From contig OY987272.1 in the NCBI GenBank assembly GCA_963920665.1, positions 3,167,001-3,231,000 on the forward strand: a stretch of DNA of 64,000 nt, in the 5' to 3' direction. This document shows positions 47,123 to 60,654 of this stretch, one piece after another. Every line of letters begins with the position of its first letter. Position 1 is the stretch's first letter. The stretch is from Straminergon stramineum (taxonomy: Eukaryota > Streptophyta > Bryopsida > Hypnales > Calliergonaceae). The translations under genes and the position numbers were made by a program. The notes beneath the pieces were generated by a model, which worked only from the letters and a program-made list of their open reading frames with translations, was not told where the DNA came from and did not search any database.

Positions 47123-50100
47123 CTACCTCTGGGTGAGGCGCCCTGGTGATTGCATTAGCATGCTCTGCGGCAGTGTTTGCCTTGCTTTGTCTCCGGACGC
47201 CTACAATCCAACAGTGAACATGTAATACCAAGGCAGTGAGTATCAAGGTAGAGAGGACAGTAAAGAAGTTTAGTGACCTCATCCCATCTCCTATAGACTG
47301 ACCCCTGTTACCAAATGCAACTAATCTCTTCCAATACACAGTTAGTCTTCAATTTCCAATGCAAGGAGGACTTGGCTACATGTCTACAGTGACTGATCTT
47401 AAACTGAAATAAGGTAGTCTTACCAAATGCAACTAATCTCTTCCAATACACTCAGTTCGCCTTCAATTTGCAATGTAACCAGGACTTGGCTACATGTCTA
47501 CAGTCACTGATCTTTAAATTGAAATAAGGTGGTCTATTAGACCTTCAATAGTTCGTCTACAACCTCCAGTTGAGTGAAAAAAAATTTGATCTCAAGAGAG
47601 TTTGGTTCTTGTAGTACCCAAAGTGATCCATCCAGAGCCTTTATAAAAGTTTCCCAATGAAGGCACACTACTACATGTGTAAAAGTGAAGTGAATAGTTT
47701 TCCTCGCCCTTACCGGTGAACTTTTAAACTCTCTTCCATGTAGCAAACGAAAAGCCTTGAAGGATATGGAGTCATTAGTTCAAAAAAGAGCAAATTACAC
47801 TGAAGAAGGGGGCTCAAAGGGAATACAGATAAGGGACAAACATACCCTGACAAGGAGTTCTTGGTAGACACTTTCAAGGCACCGCTTCAAGTCAGCATAC
47901 GAGGCTATGAGCATTGACCGCTCATCACGACTCAATAAAATGATCTTCTCCGGAACTCCGGCATCCAACTGTACATATGAACAACACAAATATGATCACA
48001 GAAACCCACAGATAGTTGACAATCCAAGCCCTAAAGGAAAGGAGAGAAGAGGACTTTTAAACTACAAGAGTGTTATCAATAAAATTGCATTGTTTCAAGG
48101 AAGTTCCAGACAGCATCATAAAGAGAATTTAACCCTGTAAAATTCTTTATGATATATCTTAACCCTGTAACGGTGCAGCAGCCAATTATTGGCAGATGGC
48201 TGACTTTGTGAGGGCCTACTAGATGGAAAATTGGATGGCAGATTTAATATCCTATTCCTTTAATGGGAGGTGTTTGAACACATTTTTCGAGAATGGTGTT
48301 GAATATTACCTCATTGTTGTATATTTAACTTTATATTAGAGATGCTTGGTCCCACAGATCACCATGTAAGGTAGACACATCCATTTAAGAATTCCTCCCT
48401 CACATACTAGTGGTGCACATTTGTCTACCGTAGTGTATTTTGACATCTTCTACACTGAATAGGGGTATTAAGAGGACCAAAAAATTAAAGGGACTGATTG
48501 AAGAAAAATGTAGATGTTTGAAACATGATGTACATCCCCGGACACTTCAATAACTACTGATGTACGGTAAAGGTAGGTATTTATATAGTGTGGAATGTCG
48601 ATTAATTAGTATGGTTCCCCTTAATACCCCTATATTAAGTGTTGGTCCTCGCTCTTGAAGTGAATTTGAGCATTGAAAATGATAGGTTTGGAGTTTGAGT
48701 CCCACTAATGAAACGAAGTCAATAAAGTGCAGTTTCTACTCCAACTTAAAAATTTGAAAAATATCTGAAAATTCATTTTTTCATTGAAAGTTGAACTTCG
48801 GGCCTAATACCGCAGTGAGTTGATCTTCTAATTATAGAAGTATTTTTAACTCCATGATATTGTAAACTATAATATACATCCGTGGAGAAAATTTCAGATT
48901 TCTTGATAATATTTAGTATTTGATATGAATTTCCTTTAGGGTTCCCTAAAAAATTCAAAATAATTTCAAACTATCACAATAAAATCTGAAATTTATTTGG
49001 ACTTGTCGAAGACATGTGAAATAACCATACAAAATTTCAATCATAAAAATTGAAAATTGAACACATACAGAGCAAAAGGATTTTGAAGTGCAAATCTGTG
49101 GTCATAGGCCCGTTCTTTCAGGAATAAAGTTCCTGAAACAGTCTACTTTACTCTAAACCCATTTACAAATAAGAATGCTTAACAAAGACCCTGGATGTGG
49201 ATTGAATCCTATTAAGAAACACAAACGATACGGAGTATTAAACTTCAGGCACATTAAGGAACAACTTGAAGGTACGAATTGAACCACAATAGATTTATTT
49301 GTGTGGTGAAGGACAAGAAGATTGGATCAGAACTCAATGATAGAAGACTCTGTACCTTGTTAAGACATTCGATAACATGGCCCCAATCAATAACTGGTGT
49401 CCCTTCCTCTGACGTCTGCAACCAGATTTACAGGGCTAATCAAATTCAAGTGGCGTGAAGGAGCCAATACCTTTAAAATGGACATTCGATAACATTGCCA
49501 TCTGTATAGAACACAGGTATTTCTGTAAACTTAGACCATTTCAGGAACGTTTAGACAAAAGCACGCAGAGAATCGTCCCCATGATTCATATGGCGTCTCC
49601 CTATGGTCAGTGATAATATGAAGGCCTCTCAAGGTGTTCATTGTCCAAGAGTTTTTGGAACAGTCTAATATTGCTGAAAACCCTGTAATATGCAAGATCC
49701 TTTTCTCAACATCAGGGAGCAAACAGCCAAGTCAGGGATAAACCTGGTGAAACACGAAGTCCCTGAACAACTTGAGCAAATAGCGGTCACCAGTTTCAGA
49801 CCACCCTGGATCCATGTCATTCTCAGGCCTCTCATTCATCATCCCCAATTTCACAAGAATTCGTAAGAGACGCCCATTCTCTGTCTCTTTGCTCAATTCA
49901 TTCATGATTTCGTCATTCTGCATATGAACATTCTCGATCTGCACACATTGAACAACCAAGTGAACGGCCTGTTTGGACATCCACTAATATCTTATCCCAA
50001 GCACGGGCAAGAACAAGCCACTTACTTTCTATAATCCTAACTACAGTTCACCTGACTACGAGTGTATTATTTAATGTAAAAATTAGATGTTACGTCCAGG

Positions 50101-53100
50101 ACACAATGAATTCTTCCGACGAAAAGACTATGAACGAATAAAGGGATATCAAAAAGCTTAGACCTCACTGAACATGCGGTCAGCTAAAACAGTGTGCAGT
50201 TGCCGAATACTGCTGATACCCCCTCCCTCTGCCTTCTCAGGGGACGAGGCCAACAAAGCCTGGGTGATTCGAACTAGGTCAGACGAATAATGAGACCCCA
50301 TGAAATCCAATGACGCATTTGCGGTTGACCCACATGCAAGGGCAAGTATTAAACGCCCGCACCCTGCCAAGTCTTCTCTCTGCAATGTCCAAAGCAGAAA
50401 TTTTCTAATCAAATTGGGAAAAGTGCCTGGATCTGCAAGTAATTTGAGAAAAATACATCCAACAGTGTCACACTAAACTTAAGCTAATATATCTGCAACA
50501 AAATGAACAAAAAGAGGGAATCACCCTCAACAATTTTGAACGATAAAAAAAGTTTTGGAAGTTCATATAACCGACTACTAGCTTCCAAACGAACTTTATA
50601 TTTTCTAGGTCCGGCGCTTGGTGGATAAAAGCTTCAAAGTCCATCAACAAAGACTTACTTGGAAAATCCGAGGATCATCCGCTGGGTCACCGTGGAGAAC
50701 ATCCAGGATACCAACACTAGAAACGCGAATTCGGCCTTTACTAGTCAAAATGACTTTCGATGGATGTAACCCCCCTGGACGGAAATATAGACCAGCACCA
50801 TGCACAGTCCGAAGAACAGTTGCCAATTGCACTATGTAGCTCCAAAGCTGTTCTTCGTTCGCCTGCAACCAAGTCCAGCAGCAGTATATACTTGAGCAGG
50901 GCACCCGAGATGGTATACAAGGAAACAGGGAGAGCACGATTCAAACTTCGACCAATCAAAAAAAGCACAAAAATATCAAAAGTAATCTAAAAAATCCGGA
51001 AATTCCAGCTAATTCATAATTCTTCCAGTATAAACTAGGGCCATTCTCAATACGGGATTACTTGTGCATGGAATGTGACCTACCGTTAAATGTACAACTC
51101 CGCTTGCTTGCTCCTGTTGCAAATGCATTGCTTGAAGGGTGAAAGCAGCAGGATAGTAGTCGTGCACAAAGAACAAAGCTGCCGTATCCTCCACTTCCCG
51201 ACTAACAAAGGACTCTCGGATGGCAACTAGGTGCGGATGCCGAGCAAAAGGTGCCCAACGCTCCACAGCTTCAACAGCTGTTGTAGCCAGCTCGGCCGTG
51301 GGTATTACCTGCACAATGCGCACAACTGAAACTGTGTATGTCATAGAAGCAAGAAAAGATTCTCACCGGTAGGACCTACATAACGATCCAATAACCTCGA
51401 TAGTTATACAGATTCCGAGTACTTCCAGAAAAGCCTCAACCACCACTAGTATAAGCCACCCACACAAGAGATATTTAAGAAAACCTAGCCACCTAAACCC
51501 CTAAGCGCTCCGAAGTCCATGTTCTGGACGATGAACAGAGTGCTTCAGGGCAACGGTTATTTCTAAAATTCATCCAACGTAATACTTGAATCTTTTAAAG
51601 ACAGCCTTCCTTTATAGCAGTTTGATGACATTGAGGTATACAATATACTTTTGCGCGAAGATAAAGGAAAAATGTGCGAAAATCCCCAAAAGGATTCAGG
51701 CGTTAACGGGTTAAACCCTGTCACATGCAACACCATTTTAAGCCATTTTCTAAAATAAAACCCGCGAGTTGAAATGCAGGAAATGGTTCTCTACTGGTGC
51801 ACGTAGACATGGCAACTGCATTTGTAAGCTATACATGAATAGGAGTGCACATCACAGAGCAGTTCATCGACATCTGATGTAAGCAAGCTTACTACCGGTA
51901 CGCAGGATGTTAAGCCCAATAAAACGAGTGGCAGCATTCAACAATGTAACTCATACGGCTTGCATAAACTCATCCGCCTGAAATAAAAAAATTTCAGAGA
52001 GATGTAGTTACCTGGCGGCTATCGATCCGTCGAATGGCGTATGCTTGACCATCGGAAGAAGAGATCCCTTTGAAGATCATCGTCCTCACACCAAATGAGG
52101 TGCTTGGAATTTCATCTTCTCGATTCACATCCTCCAGGGGAAACAGAGAATGGAACCGTTGAACCATCTCCGGTAGGTCAACTAAATCTTGCTCAGGGTC
52201 CAGCTGCCAACTCAACAATGCTGATGCATTTAATTTCACCTCTACAATCAAATATAATACCGAATCTTTCCTCAGACAACCACAACTACAACAATACAAC
52301 TTATTACAGAGGCACACATCTGCAATATACGGCAAATTTATCAATAAACCTGCACCTATTCCTTGCACATCAAACTGCTAAACAAGCATGAAGAACATAT
52401 CGGATTTTACACCCTACAGAACTCAGGATTAAAACAGTAAATATTATTGAATTGATCGTATTGTGAAAACTACACTTCGGATGGGGCAAAACTTTATATC
52501 ACCTCAATTAGCGAAGAACATTACATGTGTTGGCCTCTTGATCCTTTAGGGGTCATTGCAAAAATGTGTGTGAATTCGACCATGAGGCAACACTTTGAAG
52601 GCTTCCCAAAGCATGAGTAGTTCAGGGTCCGTTCACAAGCGCTATACGCTTGTGGAATGAGCATTGATAAACCCGTGTTCGGTGATATAGTACCTGGGCA
52701 TGAATCAAGGAGTGACGACGTCGGAGCTCCTCACGTAGATGATCCGGAATGAACCGTGACCCAAAGGGTACAGTGCCAGCTGGGAGCTGTCCCCTCACAG
52801 AACGTGATTCATTGCGCCCACCAGGAGAGCCAAATGCATGCGACAAACTGCTGATGCCTTGGCCGGGACCTAAGAAATAAGTCGCTCCTCCATGTGTTGC
52901 AGCTGCAACTGGAGACACCCCAGAAACTGGAGACGGTGACCTCATAGTTGGCAGCCTTGACTGGCTTAATCCAGTACCAGAAAGAGTTCGTTGTCCCTGC
53001 ACAGAACTGCCTCAAAATGAGAAACACAGAGGCTTCCATAAGGTTCTATAGCTCGTGTCTGTATCAAAAAATTGACAAAGGTTGGTCATCAAGGTTTCTC

Positions 53101-56100
53101 ACGCCAGTTTTATCTGAAAAGGAAACTGCAGTCAACAGTAATAGCAACTAGTTTCTCGACGGGTCAACAGGGCATCCCTCAAATAGAACAACTATCATAA
53201 AATGAGTTACACTTTATCAACCTTGAACACGGAAAGTCAGAATTAAAGACCTGAGAGTGTTGCTGCTGAAAGTGTTGCGACTGCTGCTGCTGTTGCATTC
53301 TTTGCCGCATTTGCTGTTGCTGAAGTGCCTGTAGTTGCATCTGCTGCTGCATTTGTGCCTGGTCGAGCCAGAATTAATATTTATCACATGACCACGATTT
53401 GAAATTAGAAAGATGATGTCAATTGCACAATTCCCAAATATAGGAACCGGGCTTCTCTTAGACGGACTAGGCCCCCGTGTGACAAAAGTCGTCCTAAATA
53501 GCCTATTCTATTGCCCTTCAAGAAAAGAAAAAAATTCGGTACACTTAAGTATACCTGCTGGTGCTGCTGGTGTTGTTTGAGAGATGACTGAGACACAGCA
53601 GTTGGTTGCTGCTGTGGACTTTGAGCCAGCTGAGGTGACTGCTGAGGACCACTGGGTTCGTTGGATTGCACAGAGAGCTGATCAGACTCACGTCTGTCCG
53701 GGGAAAGAAGCAGGTGTTCTTGCCCTTGTTTTTCATTTGAAAGCGTTAACGACGATGGCAAAGAGCCAGTGGCCTCTAAACCCAGAAGTTGAGACTTCTC
53801 AGGAGTCAGAGCGCCTAAACTTTGAGCATGTCGAATTGTGTATGGTGGCGATTGGGATTGTTGCTGCAGTCAATCAGAGGCCAGGTGGGTCAATAGTGAG
53901 ATATATCTGAGAATGTTGAGGTCATGCTAGAATCAATCAAAAACTATCACTCGAATTTCACCGAGAATAGCAAATGCGCAAGTACCTCAGATTGTGAACT
54001 CAGCATTTGTTGCTGCTGCTTTTCAGGAGTTTGAGTTCTCTGAGGTGGACGTAGCGTATACGGCGATGACTGACCAGAAAAAGCCTGATGCTGAACCTAA
54101 AGACAAAATCCAAAAGTCACAAAAGGTCCACTACGTAAACATGATACACATGTATTTCAGTATAAAACAGATAAGATATATAAGCACGCGATTGATTAGG
54201 CAGACAACTATTGAGCAGCCTAAAGAAAACCTAAATAAATATATGAACAAATACCTGCTGCTGCTGCAATTGCAGATTTTGCATGTGCTGATGTAGTTGT
54301 GCCCTGACAGAGGATGGAGACGGTAGGTCCCCACCATAATTGTGAGAAAAAGAAGAACTGCTATCCACTTGTAAGACTCCACTTCCATCCCCAACAATTC
54401 CCATACTAGCCATGGCATCTGGAGCAGGGAGTACTGAGAAACCCCCACTACCCCCAACCCTGGCCAACAAGACCATGTTTCGTAAACATCGCTAGGAAGA
54501 GAAATTTCGGTCACAATATAAACTTTCAGACCATATCATGTAGTCATGTCCCTTAGTGACCAAGTAGTAAAGTCATATCTGTCACGAAGTTGTCCCTATC
54601 ATTGATTACTGAAAGATTGCTAATCGATAAAATTAGTGAGAGCATTCACAAAAATCCAGCCACGAAAAGGTCTTCACAATCAATAATCAGACACTTACCT
54701 CGACAAGAACGCTGGATTTGGAGGAGACATAGCGGTCATGCCAAGTGCAGGATCATCGCCATCAGGCAAACGAAAATTAGGTATAACCATAGGCACCTCC
54801 ATTCCCATGTACTGGTTATTGCTGAGGACATTTCCACCCATGCTACGAGCTGCAGCAGCAAGCATGTGGGCTTGAGCTTGAGCCTGAGCTTGCACCTGGG
54901 CTTGAGCAGCAGCTTGATGTTGCAATTGCTGCTGAAGCGGTGACAACTGTTGCCTGATTTGAGGCTGTGGTTGACCTCCTAATGCCATCAGGGACTGACT
55001 AGCCGGTTGCAAGGCCCTACCCATACTGCCACTTGTTGCTCCAGTCAGAAGGTGCTGCCTTGATCTGGGTACAAAAGGGGCGGCACTAACCGCTGAGGCC
55101 ACTGACCCACCTGATGGCACAAAAGGGGCTGCATTGGCACTACCAATGCTTGCTCCTTGAATAGGTGGAGGTGTGGATCCATTCGAGCTTCCGCCATGTC
55201 CAGAAGGAATGAAAGGCTGTGCATTCAGCAAAGAATTGCTGAATGTGGAGGAAAGTGTACTGACAGTGGAGACAGAGTCTGAATTTGGAGAACCGTCGGT
55301 CTCTGTGACCAGAGATGCTGAGCTTGTTTGGGTATCAACAACAGATTTCTGACCTGAGGATGCATGGGGCACGTCATTTGGTGTTGGAGAAGTCGAAACT
55401 GAAGCACTAGCTGTGAAAGTGGCTTGTGAAGTCACCGCAATACTTTTTCCAGGGGTCACACCGCCCCAAGCGCTCAAAGAGGCCCTCTGCGCCGCTGCAA
55501 CAGCTGCCGGGACAAATGCTGGAGCAGACACTGGTAGCCTGTTGTTCCTGATTGCAGCTGCATAGAGGGTGAATATAAATCCCATCATTCTTAAGAATTT
55601 CACCAAAAGATTCAAATATTCTAAGCCATTTTCAGATACGAACTCTAGTCGTGTTTGATACGAAGTCTCCGGTCCACCATGCGTACATCGTGTCACAATA
55701 GAAACGAGCTCATCCACAAATGCAATCCATAGAATCACGATGATCTAAGGGTGGTAGATTTAAACAAATACTAGGTTGTTTGATACTCTTTACACATATC
55801 TTATAGCAATGCCGATTAGTTTCGTTCAGTCAGTTTTACCAGCTGTCCCAGGGCTAAGAGAAGTTGATGTTGTGGAAGGCCAAGATGAATACACCACAGA
55901 GGCTGGCACGATGGTAGAGGTGGTTGAGGAGGCAGAAGGAGGCCTGCAGCAGCTCAGAAAACTAGCCGTCAGTACACCTCTGGTGCATATAACTCCGCCT
56001 AATGGTATTACACATTTAGAAATCAAATCAAAGTAATATTAGAACAACCAAAGCAAGCTTACATGGAAAATTCATTCTAGGAGTCATAATGTGATCAAAG

Positions 56101-57425
56101 GGACATGATCTTCAATAGAACTAAAATCACTTGCTGGATCCCACAGATCCCACAGAAATTGGAGTGAAGGGAAAGTAAAAAGTTCAGAGAAATGTCCGAT
56201 ATGAGATGGAAATTCAGACATCAAGCAAGATTTCGAGGGAAATTGATCATCGGCGTTTAGACAAACAGGTCAGATATGTCTATCCAAGAATTGGATTCAA
56301 GGACAGCATGCACTCGCTCATTTCCAGGTGCAAAGAATCTCTTGATAGGAGTAGAATACAATATCTTACCCAGCACGAATTACAACTGGAATTTCATGGT
56401 TGTACTCGCATCCATTTTTTTCGTTCTACAACACCAAGTATAAGATTAATTACCCAAACATAATAACCAATGAGCAGGCTAGTCAGTCCGACAATGTGAT
56501 GTCGAAGTAGTCAATTGTTTTGTTGCAAACCCAAATTCCGCAAACAGGGGTAGTCACAAACCTTGCAGTATCCGGTGAGAAGAAGCTCCTTGCAGGCTTT
56601 CTCACGCTTCGGTACTACAGCCCACCCACCCACATAGACCAGTAAGAGTTAGAAGCGAGCATAGTGTAAAGATCCAGCATTCTACTAGCACAGCATTTAG
56701 TAGCTGCTTAGTTATGATGGACAACCTTTTGTATAGTCCAAAACATAGGTACAACGCAAGAAACTGAGAGGTAAGAACAACCTGTTACATGCTGTAAACA
56801 TCCAAGCAAAGTTCTAAAGTGATCAGGCATCCTCAAAAGAAATCTCTGTGCAATAAAACCTGGAGTGATCCCAGCCAATACATGGCACCAAAGATGATCA
56901 ACAATGATAAACTCTGAGTCTACTTGATTTGAACCTAGGAGCTATTGATCCACTACCACTCGCCCAACATCTATATTCCTGTGTTGGTAATAGTTCGAGC
57001 ACCTTGTAGCACTGTGACTACATTGCTTCCAAGATGTAGGTATGGAACCCACCAGACTTTCCTGAGGAAGCTCTATCAGCAGGATTGTGAGCGAAGTTGC
57101 ACTGGTCACCAAAAAAGCAAGTCCCTGATGTTGCCCAGTAGCGACAAGTGACGTTGCTGCACCGCCCACACACGGGAAAAGAAAATCTCACAATCTGAAA
57201 CCAGTGTCATTGCATTTACAACTAGTCTGTTGTAAACGAAGTAAACTCGGTACCACTACGAATTGAAAGAAGAGTAGGGAAGGAACTTCAACTCTGAAAA
57301 TTGCGTCTGAACAAGAATTTTTTGGGCATACGTTCGTTGCTGCTCTGGCAAATGAAAACCCTAAACTAGAATGTACGATAAACGACGTGCCCATCTGCAG
57401 CAGTCGGATTGCTCTCTGAAGCCAT
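47123..57425 (-). CDS. PAN3: PAN3, regulatory subunit of the PAN2-PAN3 poly(A) nuclease
   Basis: Pseudokinase subunit that recruits PAN2 to poly(A)-binding protein for mRNA deadenylation. Exons in transcription order: 57425-57377, 56614-56562, 56425-56370, 55943-55840, 55557-54699, 54459-54255, 54090-53986, 53863-53555, 53358-53251, 52996-52694, 52203-52012, 51308-51084, 50862-50659, 50379-50164, 49938-49744, 49415-49356, 47968-47846, 47200-47123; all phases match, about 1147 residues. A CCCH zinc finger is split over exons 2-3 (C24, C33, C40, H44). Residues 120-620 are Pro/Ser/Gln-rich with PFVPSG-like motifs. The pseudokinase starts near [20 protein letters not shown], with [16 protein letters not shown] and [21 protein letters not shown]. 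The C-terminal knob has [32 protein letters not shown] and [20 protein letters not shown]. The last exon is weakest: reading through its donor would end the protein at 47795 instead. Confidence 0.92.
47309..47534. repeat. Tandem duplication of about 112 bp in the last PAN3 intron
   Basis: Two direct copies start at 47309 and 47421, each TACCAAATGCAACTAATCTC..., continuing through GGACTTGGCTACATGTCTACAGT. They differ at about a dozen positions. They lie between the exon ending at 47846 and the candidate last exon at 47200. Confidence 0.85.
48448..48642 (-). mobile_element. Short MITE, copy 1 (about 195 bp)
   Basis: It begins TTCTACACTGAATAGGGGT and ends CCTTAATACCCCTATATT..., imperfect terminal inverted repeats. 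The interior is the reverse complement of the copy at 59729-59928 (shared TGTAGATGTTTGAA, GACACTTCAATAACTACTGATG and GGAATGTCGATTAATTAGTATGG). It lies in a PAN3 intron. No target duplication was clear. Confidence 0.75.
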
Positions 57426-58650
57426 CCAAGATCAATGTCCTCAATCAGACTACAACATTTTTTCCTTCACTCGGCAGCTAGGATTGAGTTCAATGAGCGA
57501 CTGTCGTAAGCAATAACTGGGAAAGAGTGCTACCGTATTGGACTTCACTAATCAAACAGAATCAAAACTGAATTGCAAACTAGAACACTTGTCCGATGTC
57601 TCGTAGAAATCCCAGGAAAACACAACAAATGGCAGCCTAGTGTTGACTTGATCCCACTAGCAGATTCAAGCCTTAGAGACACACTATCTGATCCCACAAA
57701 GATTCGACCTCTACGCTATTTCATATTTTCCCACCAACGCTCTTCCAACTCCAGGAAGCTCGAAAAGGCTCTCATAGGGCTATGGCTTTCCTCGCAACCT
57801 TGATAACAGGGAGCCACTAAGGCAACCAAAATAGCGATTAAGGTCACCTCTCCCCCGGGTCCACAACAAGCTCAATACCAGAGAGGACTTCCTACACAAG
57901 CCAGGAAGGATACCTGCAAATTGCTAGAAACTCATTCATCGAGATACGAAAAGCACAAAAAAGGCTCAGGGAGAATACCTGGCAAGGGGCTTTTGTGGTG
58001 AAGCACTCATTGCAGCGGAAGGGGTTTACGTCATTGACACTCTCAATCCACGGTCATCGTCGTCACCATCGTCTTCCTCCTCAACAGCTCTCCAATCTGC
58101 CCGAAAGCTCAGCATAGATGACCCAACCAAACCTCGCTCTCCTCGAACCACTAACGCATTCTAGATACAACGCAATGTAGCCCCTTCTAACAGAGCACGG
58201 AACCACGAAACCTCATCCCACTACTACCAAAACTAGGGTTTCACAAAAATCCCTTTCGAATAATAAACATAAGCTCTCGCCAAAAACAGGGGAGCAAACC
58301 CGAGCAGCAGTGGACGTCTGCAATTCGAAATTCGCCAAAGCTCACCAATGCGGCACACCATCAGATTCTCCACAGACATGACAACAATGCCCTCGCGGTC
58401 ACAGAACACGACGACATCGGAATACCGCCACCCCCCCGAGCGGCGCAATCCAATAAACCACAGCCATCCCAAAACGACCGAAGAAAAATCGAAATAAATG
58501 CATGAGTCCCTCCAAATCGCCTCACTTCACGCAATTCCCGAACACATGAGCGTGTGGAAATGAAATGGGGAGCGTGGAATTGGGTGAACAAGTTCAACGA
58601 GCGAGTTTGAATCGAGGCTCCGTGCGTGGATAACGAGGCAGACAAGAGGA
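57426..58650 (-). promoter_or_regulatory. Probable 5' leader and promoter region of PAN3
   Basis: An in-frame TGA lies just upstream of the chosen PAN3 ATG, so the coding region starts at 57425 unless an upstream exon is spliced in. A short ATG frame ending in a donor-like site near 58007-57977 (MSASPQKPLA, then GGTATTC) may be an untranslated leader exon, since its phase does not fit the zinc-finger exon. A telo-box (AACCCTAAA) lies at about 57357-57365, in intron 1. Confidence 0.35.
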
Positions 58651-59728
58651 ATTGTCGTTCGAGGAAGTCGAGCTCTCCGTCGTGCCAGTGCAAGTGCACA
58701 TTTACGGAAGCAAGTTAGGGATTGAGGTTGTGAAGAAGAAGAACATTAGCAACCTCGAGGACGGAGCAGCAAACAGTAGCACGAAGGTGAGTATTATAAT
58801 GGAAATATATAAAAGCTCTGCTGGGGCGCCTTGCAAGTCGCGAAGACGAAGGGGAAGAGAGAGGGAAGAGACGACCTGTCTTCTGCCACAATCAATCCCA
58901 AAACGTAGAATTTGGGGTTCATATTTAGTAGATATGATAAGAATCAACTAAAATCATAGATTTTTCGGTATATCTGGGATCCACAAGCACTGATTTAATG
59001 GGCTGCATATTTTACCAACACGAATACTCTTAATACCTAGATTTAGTAATTCTCTGTGAGCCTAGAACCCAGACATCTACAAATCCGGATTTCATATCTT
59101 CAGGAATATGGAAGGCTTTGTAGTATTGCTGGAGACCAAACATCATATTACTGTAGAAAGGTATTACCTCTAGAACTTGACTCTGGGATACATCCTGCAT
59201 ACCGAAATCTACGAAATCAAGGTTCGTGGATCCTGGATCGTGGGAAAACTATGACATAGGGATGCATTCCGGAGTTTCCATTATCTACGAAATTAGGCTT
59301 CCTTGAACCTGAATCATGCTCGGATCTAGATTTTAGAAAATGATTTGGAGGTCCAAAATCTATGAAATCAGAGTTCCTGAACTCTAGATTCAGGACTTTA
59401 ATTTTCAGTCATTATTTGCTGAAAAGTGATACTGAAAAAAAAAGAGGGAATATTCAGTGACAATTTCTTTTTTTTTGAAATAGATCAAATCGGTGAATTG
59501 CTACCAATTGTTGGGATGGTTTTACTCACTTTTCCAGAAATGTATACATTCTTGGATGTATAAATGATTTTTTAACCATAGATAAATTATAACATATTTT
59601 AAAATGACACAAATTTACTTCACAAATTTACTTCAAATGTACAATTCCTATTTTTGAATTAAAGTGAAAAGTCCATTTCGACTACACTTATTTTGAGCCC
59701 CTCAAAAATTCATAATTTATTCATTTGG
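58651..59728. repeat. Intergenic DNA with a 76-bp periodic repeat
   Basis: Near 59205, 59280 and 59355 the block (A)AATCTA(C/T)GAAAT(C/T)AGGGTTC, followed by a GAACCTGGATC-like block, recurs with a period of about 76 bases and degenerates outward. A plus-strand open stretch at 58652-58787 lacks an ATG and is not called as a gene. Confidence 0.45.
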
Positions 59729-59928
59729 ATTCTACACTGAATAGGGGTATTAAGGGGACCCATACTAATTAATCGACATCCCACACTATATAAATATCTA
59801 CTTTTATTGTACATCAGTAGTTATTGAAGTGTCTAGGGGAGGTACATCATACTTCAAACATCTACAGTTTTCCACAGTAAGTCCTTTTAATTTTTTAGTC
59901 CCCTTAATACCCCTATTCAATGTAGAAT
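59729..59928 (+). mobile_element. Short MITE, copy 2 (about 200 bp)
   Basis: Its terminal inverted repeats are about 31 bases: ATTCTACACTGAATAGGGGT followed by ATTAAGGGGAC at the left, and the inverted complement with one change at the right. There is no coding content. It matches the copy at 48448-48642 in reverse orientation. Target duplication is not evident. Confidence 0.85.
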
Positions 59929-60024
59929 ACATTGACCCTAGCTTAACCCTTTTCTACAAATCCAAAAAAAACTTGAGTAATTTAATAATAAGAACCATGC
60001 AAAATATTAATTCTAACAATTGAT

Positions 60025-60650
60025 TAACCCTAGAAGGATGAAGCCTATAAACATGAAATTTGTCTAAATTGTTTCTTCTTTGTTTCCTTTATTTTGCAAC
60101 TAAGATTGAAGTCTATTTTATTTTTCAATAATGAAATTACATGTCATCTATAAGTCATAAAATTTTCAAATATTTTGAAGATGATTTCAATTACTATGAT
60201 TCTTTGAAGGAAGATTGAAGAAAGTTCATATCTAATAAAAAATTACATAAAAAATTCTAAATTTTTTTCTATAAGTATTGGTGTATATTATAGAGAAGAA
60301 TATTATAGTATACAAAAAAATTCCATGTTTACTAATAAATAGAAAATCAACAAACTAGATAATAGATCCAATATGCAATATGCAATAAAATGTTTGATTT
60401 TGGAAAATTTTGGAATTGGAATAGAAACTAGACTAAATAAGATTCATTTCATTAGTAGGACTTAAATTCCGAAAAGATCATTTACATGGCTCAAATTCAA
60501 ATCAAGAACAAGTATGTAGGAATTGCCCAAACACATTAGAAGGTTTGTTTTTTGTGATCTGTGACACACACTTCCTAATTTTTAGTAAATTCTTGGACCC
60601 CCCCATAATCCTTCTTGTATGTGATAACAAGGAGAATCTTCTCTACCAAC
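60025..60650 (+). mobile_element. Family-2 TTAA-type element copy
   Basis: It starts TTAACCCTAGAAGGATGAAG and then shares with the next copy the blocks TTTTGCAACTA, TGAAATTACATGTC, AAAAATTCTAAATTTTT and TTCATTTCATTAG. The right end is not clear. It has no open transposase frame. The start resembles the CCCTAGAAAGAT-type terminus of piggyBac elements as I recall it. Confidence 0.5.
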
Positions 60651-60654
60651 CCAT

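Noticed and set aside
54695..55738. Single 347-codon PAN3 frame taken as a complete protein
   Set aside because: The part upstream of 55557 is intron. Phase and the zinc-finger exons further upstream show that it is an internal exon.
56900..56960. tRNA-like GGTTCAAATC string on the minus strand
   Set aside because: No matching A box or cloverleaf stems could be built around it.
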